A DNA stretch of 64,000 nt from Chitinophagales bacterium (GCA_030832185.1 JAURJQ010000003.1:62001-126000), one strand, 5' to 3'; counted from the first letter of the stretch, positions 19,562-29,340 are shown. A program made the numbers and translations. The notes: generated by a model not told the origin, from the sequence alone.

Positions 19562-22500
19562 TTACCAGAACAAATGCAGAGAACCTTGCTTCTCTATTTT
19601 GCGGCCATCGAGATAGGTAATGGATATGAAATATGTGTATACACCTTGTGGAGCTCTTTCTCCTTTATATAATCCATCCCATCCCAATATATCTGGACGA
19701 TCGCCATCAAAGACTTTCTCTCCCCATCGGTTAAATATTTTCATATTCCCTCGTAAAATATTTTTAGAGTAAAGTTTAAAAACTTTGTTTTCTGCATGAT
19801 CTGCCAGTGGCGAAAAACTATTGGGTATATAAAGCTCTGTGTTTGTCCGCACATATATCTTGGTGTTGTCACGGGTTACACAGCCATTCCAGTTTTTAAT
19901 TTCTAAATTATACTGCTGCGTGGCAAAAGGTGTAGTGATAGGATTAGGGCAATCTGAACAGCTCAAACCTGTGCTCGGTGTCCATAGCATATCTTTAATT
20001 CTAGAAGAGTCCCCACTTAAAACCTTAAAGGAAAGGCGTGCAGATTCTGCGAGATCTATAGTTTGCTCTTCAGGCAGAACCTTGAAAATAATTTTATCCT
20101 TGGCTTTCATGTAGATGCTATCATATACTAGGCAACCATTATCTCCCATCACAGCTATCAAGTATAATCCGGAATCCGTTACTATAAAGTTATTGTTTTT
20201 TCGAAAACTCTTGGCATTATCTATACTATAGCTTAAAGGTGAAACTCCAAGACTGGCTTTTATATCTATATGACCTATATCATCACAATCGAGATCAGAA
20301 CCAATAATGGTATCTATTTGTAAGTACGGCGGATTCTCTATCTTATACTCGCTATTGTTTTTACAATTGTTCTTATCTTCGACGGTGAGTTTGTATACTC
20401 CATCCAGAAGATTGGAAATATGATTCGATTGATTTCCATGACTCCAACTATAGAAGTAAGGAATTGTGCCCCCGAGGACACTTATCTTTATCTCACCTTT
20501 CGTATCATCTTTACAAACGTTATTTCGAAGGAGGTCTAAGCGAATCCGCAGCGAATCTGGCTGGTTCAGCGTGTATCGCTCACTAACCCTACACAGGCTA
20601 TCATCGGCAACCGTAACTGTATACTGACCTGCTTCTAAATTATCTATGAAAGGTGCAGTACTACTCAATCTATCCCAAACATAGTTATAGGGGGCTATGC
20701 CGCCTTCTGCGCTTACTTCTAGGAGACCTTTGTTATCTTTGAAACATTGTAAGTGCTGCTCTCTAATCGTTTTTATAATAAGCGGCATGGGTTGCATCAT
20801 ACTATAGGTATCGGAGACCAGACATCCTTTGCTATCTATTATAAAAAAAGAATCTACAGTGACTGCTTTTAACCCTTTAATCGTGGGAGCAGTCTGCCAT
20901 ATGCCTTTACTTTCTTTATACTGATATGGAGGGAAGCCATTGATAGCAGTGATAAGAAGCTCCCCCGAAGAGTCATTATAACACCGCAGGTGTTTAGACA
21001 GTTTTATAGCATTCAAGCTGCTATTGACGACATTAATCTCTACGGTATCTCTGTTTGTACACTTGGTGACCAAATCCAAAACATAAAGTGAGTATTTAGT
21101 GAATATAGAAGTCTTTGTCCAAGGTTGAGCCACTGTATGTGCATCTAATCCTAGACTAGGATTCCACGTGTAGGAACAATTGGATTGTGCACTCGTACCC
21201 AGACGTATACTATCTCCAGGACAGTGGATTCGAGTCTGGTCGGCTCCGGCTATGGCTATGGGCAGACTATTTACCTTTAGAGATAAAGTGACGAAACTAT
21301 CGCAACCTCCACTATTCGACAAGGTATCATAGTAAATGCCCGACAGTGTATGTTGTTTACCATTAAAACTATAGAAACTATCTGCACAAATATTTGCGCT
21401 ATAGCTAAATGAGGATGTTGATTTGACAGTTAAATACAAATGGATGATACTATCACAGCCCTTGGAATTGATCAATGTATCGAGATAATGTCCAGCTAGC
21501 GATAGAAGCTGATTATTGAAAAATAGGGTAGAATTGCTACAAATAGTATCATATCTATTACTCGCACTCGTATCGTTTACAGTTAGGCTGAGATATACAA
21601 ACGAATCACATCCCTTATGATTCATCAAGGTATCCTTATAAAGACCAGATGTCTTCAAGAGACTGCCATTGAACCATATGGGCAGATTCTTACAGGTCGT
21701 CTGAGTATAGAGGTAGGAAGAGGTATCCTTTACGGTTAGATACAAATTTACAAAACTATCGCAGCCTAGTCTATTTATTAGGGTGTCTCGGTATAGGCCA
21801 GAGATAGATGGATACTGGCCATTAAACAACTTTGGATGATTCGCACAGATCGTATCATTCTGTATGCTGGTACTCGTATCCGATACTGTCAGGTGAAGGT
21901 AAACAAAACTATCACAGCCTAGATTATTCACTAAAGTATCCGCATAAGTTCCCTGGGATATTCTGCTTTTACCATTGAAAAAATAGGACTGATTCGAGCA
22001 GATGGTATCAAAATAGTTATAAGTCGATGTCGATCTGACACTGAGGTGAAGATAAACGAAACTATCACAGCCTTGACTATTGACAAGGGTATCTCGGTAG
22101 ATACCCGCTAGGGTTTGAATCTGTCCATTGAATGATCGAAACTGATTCGAACATATTGTGTCATAGATGCTACTAGCGCTGGTATCGAGAATAGATAAAT
22201 TGAGATACAAAAAACTATCACAGCCCTGTCGATTGACCAAGGTATCTCTATAAAAGCCAGCGGTATTTAAGTAGACCCCATTGAAGAGGATGGGCTTATT
22301 CTTACATACACTCAGCTGGAGTGTCTGTGAAGAAGAATCGGCTACGAGTAAGTGTAAATTGATAAAACTATCGCATCCGAGAGTGGTCGTCAGGGTGTCT
22401 CGATAGTGTCCTGTGGTGCTGCGGACTATTCCATTAAAACTGATCGACTGTCCGCGACATATGGATAAGAAACTATCCTTAAAGCCAAACAATCTCAAAG

Positions 22501-24040
22501 TATCGCGCAGATTGAGGCTAAAATCGCAGTAGAGACCTTTGACTGCCGGTATGACGATATTTAAATTCGTGCTAGGTTTTATTACTGAATAAGTGGCTGT
22601 ATTTCCGGCACCGATAGTGACACTATCTGAAACCCCATTGATTAGAAAAAATATCTTGGTATTAAACCGACCTGTAAATAAAAAACGAGCGGTACTATCT
22701 ACGCAGTTATAGGGTAGCTTCATTACCTTAGGTGTATCGCAGTTTGTACCACAGATGCGCACGAGAGGCGGTAGTATAAAATTTGTAGGAACCACACTTG
22801 TATTAACCGCAGAACCGTCCCCCATAGATCCATTGACCTTATGACCCACATAGCCATAGCGGGCCGTATTCTTGCGGATATAGGCAGATGTATGTCCACC
22901 GACTTCACAGAAAAAAATAGAATCGGTACCAGATATACCAGCAGGTATTCCTAGAAAATTGACCCCAGCATTTACGGGACGACCTAACATCATACCTGAA
23001 TTATAACCTGCTGTAAAAACTTGGCAGAGAGAATTAATGATAGCCAATCCTGAACCAGAAACAGTGTGCTCATTAGCAGAAATCCATTTGGCATTATTGA
23101 CCAAGTTACCATTGGTATATCTAGCTTGAATCCAGGTGGTACGGGTGCCCAGTAATAGACTGTCCATGAGCTCTCCATAGGTGTTGTAGCCTAAACAATA
23201 GATTTGATTATGGGTATCCAATACATAATAATGATTAGCCGCACCTTGTATCATTCGTATTTGGGTGCAGCCTGCTGGAAGGGTCATCTGGGTAGCTAGA
23301 CTCCTATTGGCGGCGGCCGTGCCATTGCCAAGATGGGTCGCATCGCCCCAGGTCCATAGGGTATTGTCGCTGCGAAGGGCAAATGCAAAGCGACCACCTC
23401 CGCGCGCCGCCACGATACCTGTCAATGGTGAACCAGTGTTGGTCATAACCTGAGACCAGTTGGACGTATTGCCTAGTCCACTATCTCCTCGTATATTAGC
23501 ATTCCGTGATAAGACATAGACTCGTCCGCTACACGTAGTGATAATGATCGTCTGCCAAGAGGCGAATAGCATTTTCACACTATCCGGGGTGATACCCGCA
23601 GGCAGTCCATCTCCCTTTCCATTGATAGTCAGCTTTTGAAAACTCGGCGTGGACACCAGACTTCTGTGTACTACTGCCCCTGTATCTCCTCCGACAAAAA
23701 GCCCTGTAGAGGTGAGCACTATAAGCTGTAAATGCCCTGCACCGCCTAAACTGGCTGCATAAACTGTGCCTGTAAGTACCGAATAGTTAGATGCATCGAT
23801 GCGAGTAGGACTCAATGCCGGAGAACCATTCTGATCTACAGCCTCACCCCATACCATAAATCCTTGATCCTCTGATACAACTGTACTATGATAACCCGAA
23901 ACCATATTGTCATAGGCGATGGTGTTGGGGTCATTATTGGTAAATACTCCGGCATTTTGATTGCACGAGATGATGCACTGAGCGCTCAGCCACTGGGTAG
24001 CTAGACAAAAAATGAGCACTAAGCCTGAGTATCTCAGCAT
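19562..24040 (-). CDS. Giant secreted protein: RCC1-like propeller, GCDS repeats, SprB-like repeats, T9SS type B C-terminus
   Basis: Predicted cell-surface protein of about 1490 aa. It starts with a signal peptide (MLRYSGLVLIFCLATQWLSA, then Q). Residues about 60-430 look like an RCC1-type beta-propeller (SDNTLWTWGDATHLGNGT, QIYCLGYNTYGEL). About 525-920 hold eight repeats of roughly 50 residues with the core DTIC..., FNG, G.Y.DTL.N, GCDSF. About 960-1290 resemble SprB repeats. The last 90 residues (NSFSPLADHAENKVF, IFNRWGEKVFDGD, YTYFISITYLDGR) are the gliding-motility-associated C-terminal domain, which directs type IX secretion. The GTG at 24049 is possible, but the ATG at 24038-24040 begins a better signal peptide and lies 1 nt after the stop of the upstream gene. 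The function is unknown; adhesion is a guess. Confidence 0.85.
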   Translation of the reverse strand: MLRYSGLVLIFCLATQWLSAQCIISCNQNAGVFTNNDPNTIAYDNMVSGYHSTVVSEDQGFMVWGEAVDQNGSPALSPTRIDASNYSVLTGTVYAASLGGAGHLQLIVLTSTGLFVGGDTGAVVHRSLVSTPSFQKLTINGKGDGLPAGITPDSVKMLFASWQTIIITTCSGRVYVLSRNANIRGDSGLGNTSNWSQVMTNTGSPLTGIVAARGGGRFAFALRSDNTLWTWGDATHLGNGTAAANRSLATQMTLPAGCTQIRMIQGAANHYYVLDTHNQIYCLGYNTYGELMDSLLLGTRTTWIQARYTNGNLVNNAKWISANEHTVSGSGLAIINSLCQVFTAGYNSGMMLGRPVNAGVNFLGIPAGISGTDSIFFCEVGGHTSAYIRKNTARYGYVGHKVNGSMGDGSAVNTSVVPTNFILPPLVRICGTNCDTPKVMKLPYNCVDSTARFLFTGRFNTKIFFLINGVSDSVTIGAGNTATYSVIKPSTNLNIVIPAVKGLYCDFSLNLRDTLRLFGFKDSFLSICRGQSISFNGIVRSTTGHYRDTLTTTLGCDSFINLHLLVADSSSQTLQLSVCKNKPILFNGVYLNTAGFYRDTLVNRQGCDSFLYLNLSILDTSASSIYDTICSNQFRSFNGQIQTLAGIYRDTLVNSQGCDSFVYLHLSVRSTSTYNYFDTICSNQSYFFNGKSRISQGTYADTLVNNLGCDSFVYLHLTVSDTSTSIQNDTICANHPKLFNGQYPSISGLYRDTLINRLGCDSFVNLYLTVKDTSSYLYTQTTCKNLPIWFNGSLLKTSGLYKDTLMNHKGCDSFVYLSLTVNDTSASNRYDTICSNSTLFFNNQLLSLAGHYLDTLINSKGCDSIIHLYLTVKSTSSFSYSANICADSFYSFNGKQHTLSGIYYDTLSNSGGCDSFVTLSLKVNSLPIAIAGADQTRIHCPGDSIRLGTSAQSNCSYTWNPSLGLDAHTVAQPWTKTSIFTKYSLYVLDLVTKCTNRDTVEINVVNSSLNAIKLSKHLRCYNDSSGELLITAINGFPPYQYKESKGIWQTAPTIKGLKAVTVDSFFIIDSKGCLVSDTYSMMQPMPLIIKTIREQHLQCFKDNKGLLEVSAEGGIAPYNYVWDRLSSTAPFIDNLEAGQYTVTVADDSLCRVSERYTLNQPDSLRIRLDLLRNNVCKDDTKGEIKISVLGGTIPYFYSWSHGNQSNHISNLLDGVYKLTVEDKNNCKNNSEYKIENPPYLQIDTIIGSDLDCDDIGHIDIKASLGVSPLSYSIDNAKSFRKNNNFIVTDSGLYLIAVMGDNGCLVYDSIYMKAKDKIIFKVLPEEQTIDLAESARLSFKVLSGDSSRIKDMLWTPSTGLSCSDCPNPITTPFATQQYNLEIKNWNGCVTRDNTKIYVRTNTELYIPNSFSPLADHAENKVFKLYSKNILRGNMKIFNRWGEKVFDGDRPDILGWDGLYKGERAPQGVYTYFISITYLDGRKIEKQGSLHLFW
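21280..22480 (-). repeat. Eight tandem ~150-bp repeats encoding GCDS modules
   Basis: Eight coding repeats of about 49-51 codons each. Every unit has a Cys in a TIC(S/A)N-like context, FNG, an aromatic-DTL motif and GCDS followed by alternating hydrophobic residues (LxLxV). The two cysteines are conserved in each unit, suggesting either an intradomain disulfide or paired free thiols. The same unit occurs in the gene at 49103-50938. Confidence 0.85.
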
Positions 24041-24041
24041 A

Positions 24042-24689
24042 TTAATCACTCTTTATTAAATGGGGATAGCCTATAGCATGGATAACGCCAATGGGGTCTA
24101 GGAAGTCAAACTGAATATAGGTCTCATAGGAGCATAGACCGTGCAGATGATAGCGCAGTCTATTCTCTCCGGGGTAGAGATGGGTGATGTTCCTATCTAG
24201 CATACCCTGTATACTCGTACCGATGCCCGAGGTGGATACTTCTCTGTACCTAATAGCCAGACTATCTACATGATAGGCCTCTAAATAGACGCTAATCTCC
24301 ATAACTATATCATTAAGGTCCTGCATCGCCCGAAGGGGTTTGGAAAATGTGATGGTCTCTGCCCGATAAGTCAATATGTATGGCGCTATACGAAGCCTAT
24401 AAACCGAATCATGATGGTCATGATCACAGTAGCGATGACGAGGGTCAGGAATGAGTCGCATGCTATAGTTGCCCGGTATTGAAAATCTGAAATCCTCTAG
24501 ATGATCTATTTTCACAAGGCTATCTCTGCCAGTCTCGCTGGAAATTAATACGTGATGTCCTGCCATTTTAATCTGCATAGGTAGTGCGCTATGCATACTC
24601 TGGACTAAAGCATATTGTGCATAAACCGAATTCACATTTAGCCCTGTATAGAGTAGGATAAATAAAACTGGAATTCTGTGGCGTTTCAT
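24042..24689 (-). CDS. Secreted protein of unknown function, paired with the giant T9SS protein
   Basis: 215 aa with a clear signal peptide (MKRHRIPVLFILLYTGLNVNSVYA, then Q). I recognise no domain. The body is predicted mostly beta and contains a His/Asp-rich stretch (HRYCDHDHHDSVY, near residues 85-97) that could bind metal. Its TAA is followed by a single T and the ATG of the next gene, so the two are almost certainly one transcript with coupled translation. A role as partner or subunit of the large protein is an inference from that arrangement. Confidence 0.75.
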   Translation of the reverse strand: MKRHRIPVLFILLYTGLNVNSVYAQYALVQSMHSALPMQIKMAGHHVLISSETGRDSLVKIDHLEDFRFSIPGNYSMRLIPDPRHRYCDHDHHDSVYRLRIAPYILTYRAETITFSKPLRAMQDLNDIVMEISVYLEAYHVDSLAIRYREVSTSGIGTSIQGMLDRNITHLYPGENRLRYHLHGLCSYETYIQFDFLDPIGVIHAIGYPHLIKSD

Positions 24690-24865
24690 ATCTTGTTGGT
24701 TTTACATATAAGTATTTTATAGAGAATCCAAACTAGTGCAATACCATTTATTAATTTTAGTTAGTCTAATCTTCATTGGTATAATAGCTTTGTTAGGACC
24801 AGTTCCTCCACAAAGATAGACTGTTTTTATTTATTTTACACCTATTTTTTACTGTTTATAAATCC

Positions 24866-24904
24866 AAAAATGAGGCTGACCTCTCTGGAGCAGTCAGCCT
24901 CATT
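24866..24904 (-). terminator. Rho-independent terminator
   Basis: A 12-bp perfect stem, AATGAGGCTGAC (24869-24880) with GTCAGCCTCATT (24893-24904), encloses a 12-nt loop. Read on the minus strand it ends in a T-run (complement of the A-run at 24866-24870). It lies about 35 bp after the stop of the T9SS gene ending at 24940. Confidence 0.9.
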
Positions 24905-24939
24905 ATTAGCTAATTTATAAGCTAGGACAGAAGACCTGC

Positions 24940-26946
24940 CTATTCTTTTACCAATTTCAAATGACTAATTTTCCCTTCATTGGTCAATTTTACATTGTAA
25001 AGTCCTTTGCCTAGTTCTGCTATCTCAAATCCATTGGCACCTTTATGAATAAAATCTCTGTGGTAAACCACACGTCCCATCATATCTGTGATCTCTATCT
25101 GCATAGGGCTGCCAATAGTGGCAGTAGATTTCAGAATAAATCCTGAGGATACAGGATTGGGGAATATCGTAATATCTGTCTTAGCTTTCATACTCAGTTG
25201 CTTCAGTCTAGGTAGGAAGGGATTGGAATTGTCGAAATCCTTGGTTTTGATATAGATATTATCCGTAAAATCTTCCAATATGGCATGTGCAGAACCATCA
25301 ATATCGGCGAGATGGTTGTCTGACAAATTTAACAAAGCTGCTCCTTTAGGTATTATTGCCGTATTATGGAGAGCAAAATGGGTGTTGGGTACAAAGGCAT
25401 TGCATCCTATTGTTGGGTGCCAGAAAGGTCCACCAGGTCCACCAGGTCCTCCACTCATTGAAACCATAGAAGAAAAATCTGGTGCGCCATAATAGGATAA
25501 TGGTAATGCAAGGGGACCTAAAAACATAGGTTTTCTACCGCTATTTATAAAATTATTGGAAACAGTAACATCCGTAGGAAAATTCACAGTATTCGTCCAG
25601 ATAGACTGAGCTATATCCACTCCCACATAACGGAAACTATTGGTTTCTTGATCTTCATTAATTTGGTTGACTGGAATTTTTACTTGGCAGTCCATGTTAT
25701 TGATGATAGCAAAAATATGCGGGTCTATATCCCAGCAGTCAGGATCTTCTGGTGGGCAGCTATTTGTCAAAACAAAGGTATTTCTGTGGGCATGGAATAT
25801 GGATTCACTATAGGACTGTCTTCCGAAATGCTTTACATAATTAGCAGTAGGTGTCAATATTTCTTCATAGACCACAGCATATCTGTCTAAGCATAGATGA
25901 TATGGATTATTTACACCAGGACTAAAACTAGTAGAGCCAAAATCGTCTGTACGCGAATAGTTCGAAGAAATTTCAGGATATCGATACGCATTTGTGCTTG
26001 AACTTGGAGCATTGAAAAAACTCGATATATCATGATAGCTTATCTGTGAGTTGGGATATTGAGCGTTTACCGCAGCATTGGGGTCATTATTTCCCGGAAT
26101 AAGCTTAATCACATTCACATAATCTGTAGATGAATTTGAATTCTGCGCTACGTATGAAATATGATAATCATTGCTAATATCAGGATGACTAAAAGTCTCC
26201 ACATTGAGATATAGGGCAGGGTCACAGTAATAGTTCACATCAGCATGATCCTCCATGTCATGTCTTATGTGAGGATTCGTAGTATTATTAGCTATAGTAG
26301 ACTTGATGCTTTGCGTTATCCAGCTAAATGGTGCAGAAACGGATGGCTGTCGAAAAGTGGCATATATAATGTCACCACCTATTTCATAAACAATAGAGGG
26401 TACATGCTTGTAATTTTTTTCACAAACTCTTGGATTGATGCCATTAGCAGAGCCTGGAATAGACTGCGGAAATGCGACAGGATACGTTAAGGATATTGGA
26501 TTGATAGCTCCTGTTGTCGTATTATAATCGAATCTGTCTATCATTATATTTCCTGAGCCAGTAGACTCATATACAAGATAGAATGAATTGTCTCCAGAAT
26601 AGCATACATGTGGGTTTTTAGCACTTGTAATGATGTGGCTAGAAACAACGGCATAGGAGGCTGGAAACCCAGACCATAGCTGATTAATAGAACTGTATAG
26701 GTGTACTTCAAAAACTGCTGGTGACACCTCCTCCTCAGTGGCTATAATGGATACAAAACTATTAGAAGTGCTAGTAGACACATATTGTCCACACATTTCT
26801 ATTTTGTTCTTAATATTCGCACTCACACCAGTGAGCTGAATAGGGTTGGTGGTTGGTGTATTGACAACAAATTGTGCGGTCAATACCCCGCAAATTGCCA
26901 GACTGAGACAAAAAATGATGTGTTTTTTTAAGCTGATTTTTTTCAT
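24940..26946 (-). CDS. Secreted protein with T9SS type A sorting domain
   Basis: 668 aa. The N-terminal signal peptide is MKKISLKKHIIFCLSLAICGVLTA, then Q. The C-terminal 75 residues (TDITIFPNPVSSGFILKS, IEITDMMGRVVYHRDF, LGKGLYNVKLTNEGK) are a type A T9SS sorting domain, which predicts export and attachment to or release from the outer surface. The body has repeated phrases about reading dates and values that suggest a beta-propeller-like fold, but I recognise no catalytic motif. A short GGPGGPGGP tract lies near residue 500, encoded by the tandem word at 25434-25457. The gene is monocistronic, has its own terminator, and diverges from a small XRE regulator. Confidence 0.85.
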   Translation of the reverse strand: MKKISLKKHIIFCLSLAICGVLTAQFVVNTPTTNPIQLTGVSANIKNKIEMCGQYVSTSTSNSFVSIIATEEEVSPAVFEVHLYSSINQLWSGFPASYAVVSSHIITSAKNPHVCYSGDNSFYLVYESTGSGNIMIDRFDYNTTTGAINPISLTYPVAFPQSIPGSANGINPRVCEKNYKHVPSIVYEIGGDIIYATFRQPSVSAPFSWITQSIKSTIANNTTNPHIRHDMEDHADVNYYCDPALYLNVETFSHPDISNDYHISYVAQNSNSSTDYVNVIKLIPGNNDPNAAVNAQYPNSQISYHDISSFFNAPSSSTNAYRYPEISSNYSRTDDFGSTSFSPGVNNPYHLCLDRYAVVYEEILTPTANYVKHFGRQSYSESIFHAHRNTFVLTNSCPPEDPDCWDIDPHIFAIINNMDCQVKIPVNQINEDQETNSFRYVGVDIAQSIWTNTVNFPTDVTVSNNFINSGRKPMFLGPLALPLSYYGAPDFSSMVSMSGGPGGPGGPFWHPTIGCNAFVPNTHFALHNTAIIPKGAALLNLSDNHLADIDGSAHAILEDFTDNIYIKTKDFDNSNPFLPRLKQLSMKAKTDITIFPNPVSSGFILKSTATIGSPMQIEITDMMGRVVYHRDFIHKGANGFEIAELGKGLYNVKLTNEGKISHLKLVKE

Positions 26947-26973
26947 AATTGTTAGTTTTTAAATTATTTTATA

Positions 26974-26981
26974 CAAAAATA
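26974..26981 (-). promoter_or_regulatory. Candidate -7 box of the T9SS protein gene
   Basis: CAAAAATA on the plus strand is TATTTTTG on the minus strand, matching TAnnTTTG, 28 bp upstream of the ATG at 26946. The -33 element is poor: a CAA lies 15 bp further upstream. Confidence 0.45.
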
Positions 26982-27056
26982 AGGAATAGGAAATGTCAAT
27001 TTTGTCTAAATAGGGACTAATTTGGAAATTAAATAGACATATTTGTCAAATATTCT

Positions 27057-27064
27057 TAGTTTTG
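27057..27064 (+). promoter_or_regulatory. Candidate -7 box of the XRE regulator gene
   Basis: TAGTTTTG matches TAnnTTTG and ends 15 bp before the ATG at 27080. A TTTG at 27042-27045 is too close for a normal -33 element, so the core promoter is incomplete. This may mean it needs an activator or is weak. Confidence 0.45.
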
Positions 27065-27079
27065 CATTAAAATATATGT

Positions 27080-27424
27080 ATGGTAGAAAGTGAAATTTCA
27101 GAATTAATAGATAAAATAAAGGAAGAGCGTGAGCTACAGAAAATATTCTCTGCCGAGATGTCTGCTTATCTGGAAATCAGTGATAAAACCTACAGCAGAA
27201 TCGAGAAAAAAGAGTCCGACCTATCTATGAAGCATTTTTTTATGATTTGTAAAAAACTAAAACGGAAACCAGAATATTTTTTTGGCGGAGGCAATTCATT
27301 TTATTTTAGTGATTGTCACTACAGTGGTAATCATAATATTTACAATATTTCAGACATTCCAGATGAGAACAAGAAAACATTATTAGCCTTGGCACAGATT
27401 ATTGTTAATAATACAGGGCAGTAG
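27080..27424 (+). CDS. Small XRE-family helix-turn-helix regulator
   Basis: 114 aa. Residues about 8-65 form a Cro/CI-type helix-turn-helix (FSAEMSAYLEISDKTYSRIEKKESDLSMKHFFMICKKLKRKPEYFF). The C-terminal 45 residues are short and Asn/His/Tyr-rich, with no known ligand domain. It is divergent from the T9SS gene at 24940-26946 across 133 bp, so autoregulation and control of that gene are plausible but not shown. A nested inverted repeat lies about 90 bp downstream of its stop. Confidence 0.8.
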   Translation: MVESEISELIDKIKEERELQKIFSAEMSAYLEISDKTYSRIEKKESDLSMKHFFMICKKLKRKPEYFFGGGNSFYFSDCHYSGNHNIYNISDIPDENKKTLLALAQIIVNNTGQ

Positions 27425-27515
27425 TATCTATTATCTTGCCTTAGTTACCTATTATTAAATTTGAAATTAACTAATTTGTTTTAATTTCTAAAGTAGGATT
27501 ATTCTATATAGGTCT

Positions 27516-27578
27516 TATACCGAATGGATATCTTTAACAGACCAATTTTGTGGTCTAAAAATCTATAACATCGGTATA
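27516..27578. repeat. Nested inverted repeat, copy A
   Basis: Outer arms TATACCGA (27516-27523) and TCGGTATA (27571-27578) enclose inner arms AGACCA (27539-27544) and TGGTCT (27551-27556). The spacers are nearly symmetric (15 and 14 nt) and the central loop is 6 nt. The same architecture with TATACCG/CGGTATA arms recurs at 47383-47446. It has no T-run typical of a terminator. It may be a small non-autonomous mobile element with TA-flanked ends, or a protein-binding site. Confidence 0.6.
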
Positions 27579-27702
27579 TACTCCCGCACTTGCGGAATAG
27601 GCTTTGATTTATGACCATATCACAATGGCATAATTTGTATTTAGGTTATAGTTTTTTCTTTGACTAAAACCTGATGACTTATTTTTGGTAGCATCTTCTT
27701 TA

Positions 27703-29340
27703 ATGACTTCAATTATTAACACATATCGTTTCCAAATATTACTAGGAGCTATCCTAATAGTTCATATGCTGGGCATGACCAATGATATTTTCAACGGAGA
27801 TTCTGCCCTGTATGCTAGTATAGCGAAAAATATAGCTGAATCAGGAGATTGGCTTATATTAAACTCCGTGATGCAGGAGAACTGGATAGATAAGCCTCAT
27901 TTGGCTTTCTGGATATGGGCTGTATTTATAAAGGTTTTTGGGAATACCAGCTTGGGATTCAAACTACCAAGTCTATTAGCCTTATTGGTTCTTTTGCGTT
28001 ACGTTTTTCTCTTTTCTAAAAAGCATTACGATGAATCTACCGCTTGGACTAGTGTCATTGTTTTAAGTTCATCATTACATGTTTTCATATCTACGAATGA
28101 TGTGCGCATTGATATTTTTCTCCTCACATTTATGATGGGAGCTATTTATCACCTACAGCAGTACTTGAACTCTCATCAGATAATCCAGCTATTGATAGGA
28201 GCCTTTTTAGCAGCAATGGCGGTTATGACTAAGGGCATATTCGTTGTCATTCCTATTGGAGTTTCGGTTTTAGTGACCATTTGTCATCAAAAGAAATTTC
28301 GATGGCTGTTATCGTGGCATTGGCTGTTAGCGGCCTTCGTTTTTCTAGGAGGAATTCTCCCCGCCTTGTATGCGCTCATGGTTCAGTTTACTCATTTTAC
28401 AGATAGTCATATCTTGGGTCAGAAAGTTAGCAATTATCTCCAATTTTTCTTCTGGGATAGTCAGTTCGGGCGTTTTAACTCCAATTTAGGTCAGGTGCAG
28501 TCTAATGGAGATCCTTTTTTCTATCTGCATACTATTTTATGGTCTTTTGCTCCGTGGAGTTTGCTATTGTTGATGACGTTTTTCCTTAAAAAAAATCCTT
28601 TTAAAGAATACATCTCGACGGCTTGTTTTGCGGTCTTGTTTGTGATTATTTCTATTTCCAAGACGCAACTTTCTCATCACGTTCTAATTTTATTACCGTT
28701 TTTGAGCATAATTTTAGCAGTCATATTTAGAGTATCCTTATGGCGATTGCAACATCCATTGTTTCATTTCGCAGGCTATGTTTTTTTCTTTATGATTTTA
28801 ATAGCAGGTTTGTATTTGACTTATTTTGTTTTAGAGATTTCGATAGGCAATCACATTACCATACTTATTTTGATTATTTCCATTCTTTTCTTTATGAGTA
28901 AATTTCTTATAAAGCAGAGAATTTTTATTTTATTTACTTCCATATCTTTATTCTTGGGATTATACTTGAATACTATCCTGTATCCTGAAATATTAAAATA
29001 TCAAGCGGGAAAAGTAGCGAGCGATTTTTTGAAAAAAAATCCTAAGTATAGCGTTGTTGAAGAATTTTATGCAAATATTTCATTGCTAAATTTTTATAGT
29101 CCAATTCCTTTGAAGAATACAAAGTTGAAAAATATGGATGAGCTGTTAATGAAGCAAAAGCAAATTTTATACACCAATGATTATGGAGTTTCCTATCTTG
29201 AGGAGCATAATGTAAACTATAGAATCTTAGATAGTTTTTATGATTACAGAACCACGGTTCTCTCATTAAATTTTCTCAGAAAATCCTCCCGAGAAAATGA
29301 GTTAGAAAAACTTATGCTAGTAGAGATTAATCCGATTTAA
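27703..29340 (+). CDS. ArnT/PMT-like membrane glycosyltransferase (GT39 family)
   Basis: Integral membrane protein of about 545 aa with a dozen hydrophobic segments. The early periplasmic loop has the GT-C acidic motif in GDSALYASIAKNIAESGDW, followed by NWIDKPHLAFWIWAVFIKVFG, as in ArnT-type transferases that use a polyprenyl-phosphate sugar donor. The open frame reaches a TTG at 27685, but the ATG at 27703 is the better start. The acceptor (lipid A, protein or glycan) cannot be told. Its stop overlaps the stop of the convergent gene in a shared TTAA. Confidence 0.85.
   Translation: MTSIINTYRFQILLGAILIVHMLGMTNDIFNGDSALYASIAKNIAESGDWLILNSVMQENWIDKPHLAFWIWAVFIKVFGNTSLGFKLPSLLALLVLLRYVFLFSKKHYDESTAWTSVIVLSSSLHVFISTNDVRIDIFLLTFMMGAIYHLQQYLNSHQIIQLLIGAFLAAMAVMTKGIFVVIPIGVSVLVTICHQKKFRWLLSWHWLLAAFVFLGGILPALYALMVQFTHFTDSHILGQKVSNYLQFFFWDSQFGRFNSNLGQVQSNGDPFFYLHTILWSFAPWSLLLLMTFFLKKNPFKEYISTACFAVLFVIISISKTQLSHHVLILLPFLSIILAVIFRVSLWRLQHPLFHFAGYVFFFMILIAGLYLTYFVLEISIGNHITILILIISILFFMSKFLIKQRIFILFTSISLFLGLYLNTILYPEILKYQAGKVASDFLKKNPKYSVVEEFYANISLLNFYSPIPLKNTKLKNMDELLMKQKQILYTNDYGVSYLEEHNVNYRILDSFYDYRTTVLSLNFLRKSSRENELEKLMLVEINPI

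Noticed and set aside
21280-22480. CRISPR-like array
   Set aside because: The repeats are coding, about 150 bp each and diverged; no short identical repeats with unique spacers.
25434-25457. Tandem 9-bp GGTCCACCA word as a regulatory repeat
   Set aside because: It encodes the GGP tract inside a secreted protein and is better read as a coding low-complexity stretch.
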